Below, in pieces: positions 12,101 to 20,900 of a stretch of 64,000 bases of DNA. Position numbers and translations under genes: made by a program. The DNA is from Liolophura sinensis (taxonomy: Eukaryota > Mollusca > Polyplacophora > Chitonida > Chitonidae). The stretch is from NCBI RefSeq assembly GCF_032854445.1, contig NC_088303.1, positions 27,879,265 to 27,943,264 on the forward strand, in the 5' to 3' direction. The notes beneath the pieces were generated by a model. That model had not been told where the DNA came from and searched no databases. It was given only the letters and a program-made list of their open reading frames with translations. Position 1 is the stretch's first letter, and the number at the start of each line of letters is the position of its first letter.

Positions 12101-14097
12101 CATTACTAATCAAGGTAACAGGTATTTTTGCTTTTCCTTTGTCCCCAAACTTCTCTCATCATATTTGGCCATAAATATAAATGTCTTCATTAGCATAGCT
12201 ATGTTAAGGACCTTACTCTAAAGTTTCATTCTCATTTTTAATTTCTTCAAAATCCACATCTTTTGCATAACCCTGAATAAAAAAAAATGACTTACAGAAG
12301 AAATAATTTAAAAAAAAAAAATTTTTATTAATAGTTTTGCCCCCATTATTGTAATAATTTCCCAAACTAACCTCCTCTGCCCCTCAGGATAGTAACCAGT
12401 TCCACGCTGTGTGTCTGGATACATACCCCCCAATCTCATACATGAGGGACGTGTCCCAGCAGATTGTGCGCCTCGTACACGCCTACAACAAGCTCTGTGG
12501 GCAAGCCAGGGTAAGGCAGAAATTTGGTTAATGTAAAGTACAGGTGTGCATGTAATATGTGTGATAAGTCAACATTTCCTGCCTACACAAACAGGTTCTG
12601 AGCCGCATAAAAACACAATGAGGCTCTGGATGCTTAGCATTCTATGTTCCAAGCTGGCTTAAATGGAAATTCCCAGTGGGTACATGTGCTACAAATGTAA
12701 GTTCTAAAGCATGGCTCATTTCTGATAAACAGGAACATACATCTCATGGCTACATTTTGGCCAGTGGTGATTTGGTCTTTCCACAGAGTTTTGTGAAAAT
12801 AAATGGTAATGCCATTTTTTTTACTTGTCATCGTAAGATAATACTATCAGTACAATAGCAGATTTGGAACACATGGTTTTTTGTTGTCTTATGTATATTT
12901 GCTGATTTTTTTCCATTAGGTTTGCTACACATTTGATGCTGGTCCTAATGCATGCCTGTTTCTCCTGGAGGAAGATGTTCCAAGAGTTGTCTCCCTTGTG
13001 TCACATTTCTTCCCTCCAGCAGTTGGAGATGAGTCCAATTTTGTCAGGGGTATACCACTTATTCCAGATACCCCATCTCAGGTAAAGAACATAATTCAGA
13101 AAGTCAGTCCGAAAACCACTGCAGTATGTCATATGTAAAGAGCCACTTCTATAGGCAGACAATCAGAGTTAATCCAAAATTATTTCAAAGAGGATACATT
13201 TCATTATTTTCAACTCCAGTAATGTGCAAAGAAACATATTCGTGCATTGTGTGTATCCAACCTTGGCTTTACAAAAAAAAAAAACGCCTGGAAAGACGGT
13301 ATTAACTTCAGAAGGACGAGCTCAAAAGATGGTGAAAGTTTCATTTGTTTTTTACTGTTATCATTTAACACCGGCAATAAATCTTGAGTGTTTGACCCAC
13401 AGGTTGATGTGGAAGGTATACCTCTGGAACCTCAGCCTGGTGCAATCAAATATGTCATCCATACAAAGGTAAGATCATCTACCTCATCTTCTATCTACAA
13501 ACAATAACCCGATGAGAAAACACTGTTGTAATGGCAGCACAAACTCATACAAAAGTAACATCTTCTGAGAGCCTGGTGTGCCACATTAGAGCTTATTAAC
13601 GCGCTGGTTTCGTGAAGCCCACTTAGTAATAAGTTGCCTTTACCAAAGTGTACTTTACATCTCTACTTTACATCTCTACAGCATACGTTGTTATGGTAGT
13701 TAAGGGCTTGCTTAGCTTAGTGATGCCTCATGAAACGCGGGCAGGGCCCTGACTGTCTTATATAAGCCATCTTAGGACAACTGTTCAGTCATGATTTACA
13801 GACAAAACGTTGCTTTTTTTTGATTTTGGAAGGCATTTGTTAAAGGTGGATTCTGTTTGGTGTTTGTAAATTAAAAATGAAGAGAACTGCACTATTTCAT
13901 GGTGTCCTGCTGAGCATGATGGGGTCATCTGATTTCTTCATGCATACGTGTTAAATGCTTGTGGCTGAGAGTTTCAGGTAATTTACAGTACTTAACCTCT
14001 TGTCTTGTAGGTAGGGGGTAGTCCACAGGCGCTGACCAACCCTAAGGAGAGCCTGTTGGGTGAAGATGGATTGCCGCTCCATATCGTCAAAAGTTAA
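3116..14097 (+). CDS. MVD: Diphosphomevalonate decarboxylase (MVD), 12 exons
   Basis: A GHMP-kinase-fold enzyme that uses ATP to decarboxylate mevalonate 5-diphosphate to isopentenyl diphosphate, the last step of the mevalonate pathway. Coding exons: 3116-3167, 5150-5220, 6702-6769, 8328-8374, 8554-8694, 9632-9686, 10243-10387, 11664-11834, 12388-12510, 12920-13081, 13403-13468, 14011-14097. All introns are GT-AG and the phases join cleanly to 395 residues (human about 400). Visible motifs: N-terminal [17 protein letters not shown] (residues 7-23), phosphate-binding loop [12 protein letters not shown] (111-122), GSGSACRS with the conserved Arg (153), and FDAGPNA with the catalytic-type Asp (297). 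The protein looks intact. Residues 80-95, before the [14 protein letters not shown] strand, are unusually Arg/Lys-rich. The start is the first in-frame ATG after an in-frame TAG. Intron 2 carries a 41-bp minisatellite and an inverted SINE pair; intron 3 carries a larger tandem repeat. Confidence 0.96.
3335..3500 (+). mobile_element. tRNA-type SINE, family D, in MVD intron 1
   Basis: A pol III B-box-like GGGTTCAAATCCAGC is followed by CCTTGGACAGGACATTTTTAA and a C-rich stretch. A second copy at about 4070-4195 has GAGGTTCAAACCCGGCCTCG followed by GACAGGGAATTTTTGGATCC, so the two share head and proximal body. Only these two copies were seen and neither has a clear tail. Confidence 0.5.
4070..4195 (+). 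mobile_element. tRNA-type SINE, family D, second copy
   Basis: It matches the copy at 3335-3500 across the B-box-like region and the following GGACAGG(G/A)(A/C)ATTTTT segment. The A-box half is weak (CAGTCACTAGGCCACACAAG). It lies in MVD intron 1 and appears truncated. Confidence 0.45.
5221..5735 (+). repeat. 41-bp minisatellite opening MVD intron 2, about 12 units
   Basis: The unit starts GTAACATTATCTGTTTATG and ends TAGCTTTTACTCAGTC; units differ by only a few substitutions, so the array is young. It begins within about 25 bases of the exon 2 donor (GAG/GTAACATC at 5221). Each unit repeats GTAACAT after CAGTC, CAGCC or CAGCTG, so the donor bases appear to belong to the founding unit. It has no coding role. 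Confidence 0.9.
5747..5985 (+). mobile_element. SINE, family A, plus copy in MVD intron 2
   Basis: The tRNA-like head (GTGGTTAGAGCGCTAGCACAG) is followed by the family body (CAGCTCATGCTG) and 3' part (ATAAGTGAAAAATTCTTGC), ending in AAATAAATA. It is diverged from the copies at 33038 and 37817. It sits tail-to-tail with the minus copy at 5985-6137. Confidence 0.7.
5985..6137 (-). mobile_element. SINE, family A, 5'-truncated minus copy in MVD intron 2
   Basis: On the plus strand it reads TTTTATGCCGTACTCATGAA, then CAGCATTATGGCGGGAGGAA, then a segment like GACCATCTGCAGGTTGCTG: the reverse complement of the family A 3' half. The tRNA-like head is missing. With the plus copy just upstream it forms an inverted pair. 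Confidence 0.75.
6995..8010 (+). repeat. Diverged 145-180 bp tandem repeat in MVD intron 3, about 6 units
   Basis: Units share CTCAAAAAGTACTG(C/T)ATGTAT, then a CACCAGTGTAGAGC(G/A)CAATAG-like segment, then GGGGATATTCCATTGTTGATT and TTAGTGTATTGTGTAT. The anchor recurs near 7071, 7246, 7391, 7540 and 7722, with a decayed one near 7887. The two central units are nearly identical and the outer ones diverged, as expected from recent central duplications. Confidence 0.8.
11075..11345 (+). mobile_element. tRNA-derived SINE, family C, in MVD intron 7
   Basis: The head AGTGGTCGAATGGTCAGAGCG is A-box-like and GGGATCAAACTCAGC is B-box-like. The body includes GACTGGGTGGGGTGTCATGTG and the 3' part reads TAATGATTCCTTGTCATCAT. 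A minus-strand copy lies at 23936-24105. The 3' end resembles that of family B (CTCCTTCGTCGTCATATGACTG). Confidence 0.6.
13595..13750. mobile_element. Possible fold-back element in MVD intron 11
   Basis: The ends GCGCTGGTTTCGTGAAG and CCTCATGAAACGCGGGC are roughly inverted copies of each other. The inner part is AT-rich with a short internal duplication (ACTTTACATCTCT). It resembles the fold-back elements at 51260 and 61159 in having a (T)TTTCGTGAA/TTCA(C/T)GAAA end, but the match is weak. Confidence 0.25.
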
Positions 14098-14553
14098 CCC
14101 AGTGTAATGAAATTATGTGACCAAGAAATACCATAGTGAATATGGATTGTAAATTATTCTGTATGTTTGAACGATATTTGAAGTAGCAAGTAAGTGTGAT
14201 AGCGTTGTACATTTCCTTTGAATAATCTGATTGGTGAAAATAATGCCAGCTAGGTTTCTGGCTGATTTTGGATTTTGTGGAAAAAAAAAAGGCTGTAATC
14301 TTGGTGCTATGGTGCTGTTGTTTCTATTTCTATTGATATCTCAGGTGAATGTATATGTATATCTGTAAGCCAAATTTCTGCTTCTAAAGATCCTACCAAT
14401 ACCTGGATTTCACAGTGTCTTGCTTTGCTCAATTTTCATTTTAATCATCAGTACTCTGAATCATTTTAGTGGTAAACATTGTACGTGAATACCCATTATT
14501 TTTATCATGGTAGTTGAATGTTTTTCTTGTACTCCATGCAGCATCTTTATACA

Positions 14554-14559
14554 AATAAA
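14554..14559 (+). terminator. Candidate MVD polyadenylation signal
   Basis: AATAAA about 455 bases after the MVD stop, before the minisatellite begins. Other variant hexamers are possible. Confidence 0.35.
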
Positions 14560-15152
14560 ATACCATAAACTCAGAATGATGTACATTTTTTTTCTTGTTA
14601 AACAACTACATCGCTGTAAGTGAGCGATTGTTCTCAAGGCCATCTCTGCATTTCCTCGCTTGGTGTCCAGTGTAGATTTCAGGTTTTCACAAAGAAAATG
14701 TTTTTTCACAAAGCTGTCTCAGACACATGCAGGCATGGGAATTTTCCTCCAGTTGGCTGATATCAGACTTTTTTTGTTTAAAATTCAGTAAATCAAAAGC
14801 AGCTGATTTTTTTCTTGGAACGGGTGATTGCTTATGTAAATTAGAGGTGGGGTGTGGTATTTCCAGACTCTCATTAGAATTTTCAGACTTTTTTTCTGGC
14901 ACTCAACTCCCATGCCTGCACATGTCAATTGTATAATTTCAGCTTATGGCTCTATCTACATTGCTGCCTCTGCCAAAGTCACCAGACGTGATATTTCACT
15001 TATAGACACTTGGCTGAGCAGCCATGTTATAGCCTTAGAGGTTGAGGTGCTTCCCTCGCAACATGTCTGTCCCATTCTAGAGCTTTTTCTAGTGTCCTAG
15101 GTTTTCATTTTCTGGGGGCTGTGGTGTTAAGTTTTCGCCAGTAACTTAATTT

Positions 15153-16550
15153 ACTCTGGGCACTGGGTGATTCTTCCTGGTACACCAGTGGTTTACTCTG
15201 GGCATTGCTTGGCTACCCTGGACACTCTAGTGGTTTACTCTGGGCAGTGGGTGGTTCTTCCTGGCACACCAGTGGTTTACTCTGGGCAGTGGTGGGTTAC
15301 CCTGTACACTGCAGTGGTTTACTCTGGGCAATGGGTGGTTCTTCCTGGTACACCATTGGTTTATTGGGCAGTGGGCAGTTCTTCCTGGTACACCAGTGGT
15401 TTACTCTGGGCACTGGGTGTTCTTCCTGGTACACCAGTGGTTTACTCTGGGCACTCCGGTGGTTTACTCTGGGCAGTGAGTGGTTCTTCCTGGTACACCA
15501 ATGGTTTACTCTGGGCATTGCATGGTTACCCTGGACACTCCAGTGGTTAACTCTGGGCAGAGGGTGGTGCTTCCTGGTACACCAGTGATTTACTCTGGGC
15601 ACTGGGTGTTCTTCCTGGTACACCAGTGGTTTACTCTGGGCACTCCGGTGGTTTACTCTGGGCAATGGGTGGTTCTTCCTGGAACACCAATGGTTTACTC
15701 TGGGCATTGAGTGGTTCTTCCTGGTACACCAATGGTTTACTCTGGGCATTGCATGGTTACCCTGGACACTCCAGTGGTTAACTCTGGGCAGAGGGTGGTG
15801 CTTCCTGGTACACCAGTGATTTACTCTGGGCAGTGGGTGGTTCTTCCTGGTACACCATTGGTTTATTGGGCAGTGGGCAGTTCTTCCTGGTACACCAGTG
15901 GTTTACTCTGGGCAGTGGGCAGTTCTTCCTGGTACACCAGTGGTTTACTCTGGGCACTGGGTGTTCTTCCTGGTACACCAGTGGTTTACTCTGGACACTG
16001 GGTGGTTCTTCCTGGTACACCAGTGGTTTACTCTGGGCATTGGTTGGTTACCCTGTACACTGCAGTGGTTTACTCTGGGCAATGGATGGTTCTTCCTGGT
16101 ACACCAGTGGTTTACTCTGGGCAGTGGGTGGTTCTTCCTGGTACACCAATGGTTTACTCTGGGCATTGCATGGTTACCCTGGACACTCCAGTGGTTAACT
16201 CTGGGCAGAGGGTGGTGCTTCCTGGTACACCAGTGATTTACTCTGGGCAGTGGGTGGTTCTTCCTGGTACACCAGTGGTTTACTCTGGGCATTGGTTGGT
16301 TCTTCCTGGTACACCAGTGGTTTACTCTGGACACTGGGTGGTTCTTCCTGGTACACCAGTGGTTTACTCTGGGCATTGGTTGGTTACCTTGTACACTGCA
16401 GTGGTTTACTCTGGGCAATGGATGGTTCTTCCTGGTACACCAGTGGTTTACTCTGGACACTGGGTGGTTCTTCCTTGTTACACTAGTGGTTTACTCTGGG
16501 CAGTGGGTGGTTCTGCCTGATACACTAGTGGTTTACTCTGGACATTGGGT
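15153..16550 (+). repeat. 42-bp minisatellite, about 33 units, with higher-order structure
   Basis: Typical unit: GGTTTACTCTGGGCAGTGGG, then TGGTTCTTCCTGGTACACCAGT. Because 42 is a multiple of 3, frames stay open on both strands without coding meaning. A multi-unit block (GCATTGCATGGTTACC, then CACTCCAGTGGTTAACTC, then AGAGGGTGGTGCTTCC) recurs near 15515, 15747 and 16165, so the array grew partly by copying blocks of several units. It runs into a family A SINE fragment at 16553. Confidence 0.95.
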
Positions 16551-16552
16551 TA

Positions 16553-16673
16553 TTTGTTTGATTGGTGTTTTATGCCGTACTCAAGAATATTTCACTTATA
16601 CGATGACGGCCAGCATTATGGTGGGAGGAACCCAGGGGAAAGCCATGACCATCTGCAGGTTGCTGGCAGACCG
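16553..16673 (-). mobile_element. SINE, family A, fragment at the end of the minisatellite
   Basis: TGGTGTTTTATGCCGTACTC, CTTATACGATGACGGCCAGC and GACCATCTGCAGGTTGCTG are the reverse complement of the family A 3' half. The tRNA-like head is missing. Confidence 0.8.
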
Positions 16674-17639
16674 TTTTCAAATATGGTCTTTAATATTTTT
16701 TTTGATATTTTCTTTCAGTAGAAAAGGGTATTTCAATTTATTTTTGTATGGTGCATATTTGAGACCACCTCTTTGCTGTCTTTCGGTAATGATGATCTAA
16801 ATAAGAGCGTGACCCCTGTCTGATAAATTTATTGGATGTAAGTTTATGGTTTACATAATGCATTTAATCTAAATAATGATAATATTTATAAATATATTAA
16901 ATATATAAATATGATTAAAATTCAGGTAACTTTACTTCTGTTAGCTGAAAAGACCAAATGTTATCACATTAAATATATTTCTTGAGCATGTGTCGTCATT
17001 TGGAGCATTATTATGCAAATAAGGTGGTTTCAGTTGTACAAAGATTATGTTCAAATGTGTTTTTTTTCTTTGAACCATACATGGATTTACAACATACTTT
17101 CATCTGAACTTTACTTGATTTATGCTCTCCACCTTTAAATGGCCTGTCAGAAATGTTAATAGGTGAGTTTTGTGATTGAGCTTACATTGCTGAAGGTAAA
17201 AAAAAAGTCAACTGTACAGTGTAACCTGTCAGAAATATTATGCAACCATTTTGTTATTACATTTAGTATAACACTGATGTCATGATACAGTGGGGCAGAT
17301 GTGTTTTACCTTTAACGAGAAAGTTTGAAATCACTGTATGCCAAGTTTACAGGAGGCAGGTGAAAAAAACACACACACACTAAAAAAAAAATAGAAACTA
17401 TCAATTTTGTTTCTATTAATACTGTTTGATATACAATTATAAATGCATTCCCTTTGATCTGGAATGCAACTGGCATCGAGAACATTTTTATTTTTTATTT
17501 TCATGAATCTTGGATATTTGTGGCAAATCTAACCCTGAACAAGCCTCGTCTGTGGCACAGGTGGAATGCGTGAGGTGTGATACATGCACTGTGATGAGCA
17601 TGCTGCAAACACTATTTCCATTTCCGTTCATACATGAGA

Positions 17640-17826
17640 AGGTTTTCCAGCAGCCTGCAGATGGATATTGGTTTCCTCCCATCACTGTTCCTCTGCCAGC
17701 AACCTGTACACATTTGTGGGTTTTCACCATGTTCTGCCTGGTTTCCTCCTACAATAATGTTGGCCGCAGTCTATAAGTGAAACATTCTGGAGTACAGCAT
17801 AGAGTAACGATCAAATAAATAAATAA
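17640..17826 (+). mobile_element. SINE, family A, 3' part
   Basis: GAAGGTTTTCCAGCAGCCTG, GTTTCCTCCTACAATAATG and TATAAGTGAAACATTCTGGA match the family body and tail, ending with AATAAATAAATAAA. The body carries an internal duplication of the GCAACCTG...GGTTT segment. No tRNA-like head is recognisable. Confidence 0.65.
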
Positions 17827-17922
17827 ATTCAAACACTGCTTCCCACAGAGTGAGTATTGCTGAGATATCCTCAGCAATACAGTGAATCAACACTACAAGC
17901 AAACCTTCTAGGATGTATGATG

Positions 17923-17928
17923 TTTATT
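17923..17928 (-). terminator. Candidate NOB1 polyadenylation signal
   Basis: AATAAA on the minus strand, 58 bases beyond the NOB1 stop codon. Position and hexamer fit a short 3' UTR; no cleavage site is proven. Confidence 0.5.
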
Positions 17929-17985
17929 CATTAAATACAGGATCAAGTCTGATGTATTTAGTTCGTCTCTGCACTATCGATGAAT

Positions 17986-20900
17986 CTATTTTCTCCGTCC
18001 ACTCTTTTTCTTTCCGACATTGGGATTGCGTTTGTTCCAGGCCCCTTTATGTCTGATCCCTAACTGAGCGGCACGGCTTGTCGTGTCATTCAGGGAAAAT
18101 GGTGATTGGTTAGCGATGTAATCTGGATCAAACACATTGAGGCTGTGCTGTGCTTTCTTGGCTTCTCTCTGTTGTGGACGGGGCTGGTCTTCACACAGGA
18201 TGGGGTTGTTACCATGCTTACCTCCCCTTGGAGCTGGCAGGGAATACTGTGAACAAGAGCATTATGGGACACAACTTTGATTTTATCCTGTTCTCGTTTT
18301 GACGTACCAATGCCATAGTATCTGTAGCAGTATCGTGAATTGTTGGATGAGTGGTAAGTGTACCAGCTCGGGGTAATAACTCCGCTACCTCTCACCAATG
18401 TGGTCACAGAGTTCTTGGCTTCCTCTTTGGAAAGGTTTTTAAAGCAACCTGCGGATGATCATGGGTTTCCCCAGGCCGTGTCCAGCTTCCTCCCACTAAA
18501 ATGCTGGCTGTCGTTGTACGAGTGAAATATTCTTGAGTATGCCATAAAACAATCAAATACATAAATAAACGCAGTCCATTGGATTCCAACAGTTCCAGTG
18601 CTGTGTTTGAATCTCTCATACTAACTTTTCACAGTGCTAATAATCTTTTCAGTTTTCTGTGTATTGAAATTACTCAGACTTGACCAAATAGTTAAAGTTT
18701 GGAGTACTTGCTAAAACTGGTAAGCAATGACTCGTAAAAATTGATGGTGTTTTATTCTAATTTGGTGATGTTTTCACTTGTGCTACAGAAAACTTTCCTC
18801 TTCAGTGCTGGTCTTGAATTTTAATATGTAAATGCACAATTAGAGGTTAGCAAACTCTGCCAAGGCACCCAAATCTTAATTGAGGGCAACCACCATACTA
18901 GTAGGACCACTAATGCCATGACCCCAACAGTACTGATTCTTAACTCTACACCAAGGTCACAAGCCAAGACAAAACTAACCTTTTTTTTAACCTTTCTCAC
19001 TATAAAGGTCATGACCAAGGCAATACTGACCTTTCACCCTTCTCTTTACAAAAGTCATGTTCTCAACTCATAATGACCTTTAATTATTTTCAGTACAAAG
19101 GCCATGGTCTGAACCAAACCTTTTTGAGTACAAAGACAATGATGGCCTTTCACCTTTCTCGCTACAAATGTCACGACCCAGGAAATTCTGGCCTCAACCA
19201 AAACTGACCTTTAACCCTCTTCAGTACAAAGGTCAAAACCCCACACAATACTGACCTTCAGCCCCTTTGTGCTGACTGGTTTCCGTGAGGACAGAAAGTA
19301 TCTCACTGAACCATCCTGCTCAACTGTCATGGAAACTCGTTGTAATGTGTGGTTCCCACAGTGAGGACAGAACTGTTTGCTAACATTACTCGTTATTCTG
19401 TAATTAAAATAATACATTCATGCAAAGATAGAGACAGATCAACAGACACACGCACAAACCAAAATATCACACAGCACAAGAGCAAAGCTACATGTTAAAT
19501 ACATACATGATCTCTCACATGAGTCAATTTCCTAATCCCATTCCCGACCAATATGGAAATCTGGCAAGGCTGCATGCTTAGTTGAGGGGACAGCCAAAAG
19601 AATAAAACTATAATTCAACCTTTTCGCCTATTTGCAAGGTGTTTATTCATGCATTTTATGAAGGCATTATTCTGCGCTGACCGATAAAATCACACTTTTT
19701 CAGAATCCCTAAAACTGACCAATTCCACCAACATAGTTTGGTCTCCAAAATCAAATTAAAAATGTGCATTAATTGCACTGAAAGTTTATCTTTCGTATGT
19801 GAAATGGTTGAGGGATTAGAGTAAACTGTGTATACCATTCCTATCAAGGTAGTCACATACATGTATACTTGTGGCGTACGAGAAAATCTGAGTCCAAGAA
19901 ACTTCTTGCACACATACACGAAACACTGTGTTTAGTCTCTCAAGTGAAATTAGCAAAAATGTCCAAGGCATAAATTAACAAGTTGTTTGTTTGGCTTTAC
20001 TCTAATTACCTACTGAAATGCCACCGTGCCCAAAAGTTTGTATTACTATAACCAACAGGTTACATTTTGATATTTTTACTATTATTTTTTTCAACATAAT
20101 TTCATCTAAAGCTTGCTGAAGATAGAATATTATTCAGACAAATATTAAATGTAAATCTATATTAATTTATTCGAAAACCATTAAAATAAGATCATTAAAG
20201 AGGAATTACTTAAAAGGTTAGAATGCTTCCTTCAGAAAAAACAGCTTTCCTACTGACCTAAAGTTGAAAAAATGACCACAAACAACTTCTCAATTTTGGC
20301 CCCAGTGTTCACATCATACATGTTATAAATATGCTTCTGTTCAATCGCACAAAATGCACAAATGAAGCGAGTGTCAAACCCAGAAGCAAACAGGACTGAA
20401 AGTTCCGTTAGAGAAGACCTCGAAAAGTACATTTGTATACTTACTTCATGCAGGCAAAGCATCGCAGAACGTAACTCTTTGCTCGTTTGATCAGCATACC
20501 ATTAACAGAGATAACGTTGAGGCCCATTTGTATTATCACATTCTGAAACAAAACATGTAACAGATGAGGCATACTGGACACAGGCAGAACTTGGAGAAGG
20601 GTGGGAGAGGGGCAGGTTATGGTGGGGTGACGGACAAAGGGTTTTTGCTGTGGTAAAAAATTAGAAACCCCAATGCTTTTCAGACTTGGCGGTTGACAAG
20701 AAAACACTCTGAGAGGGCAACCCTATTAAAGCAATATGTAAATATTTCTTGTTCACTGCAGACAAAGAGGCAACACTCTGTGCTTCTCATCATAGTTTAT
20801 TTATTTGATTGGTGCTCGGGGGAAACCCATGGCCATCCACAGGTTACTGACAGTTTTTCCCACACATGGCCAGAGAGGAAGCATGAGCTATATTTGAACT

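Larger units (their letters stand above)
14098..17985. other. Gap between convergent MVD and NOB1
   Basis: It contains the MVD 3' UTR with a candidate polyadenylation signal AATAAA at 14554-14559, a 42-bp minisatellite (15153-16550), and two SINE fragments (16553-16673 and 17640-17826). The NOB1 side has AATAAA on the minus strand at 17923-17928, 58 bases past its stop. No other conserved coding exon is visible; the long open frames at 15167-16520 are products of the repeat. Confidence 0.6.

Noticed and set aside
15167-16520. Long open frames on both strands (up to 269 codons) suggesting a repetitive protein
   Set aside because: They are caused by the 42-bp period being a multiple of 3. Several overlapping frames are open at once, with no conserved domain, start context or splice structure.
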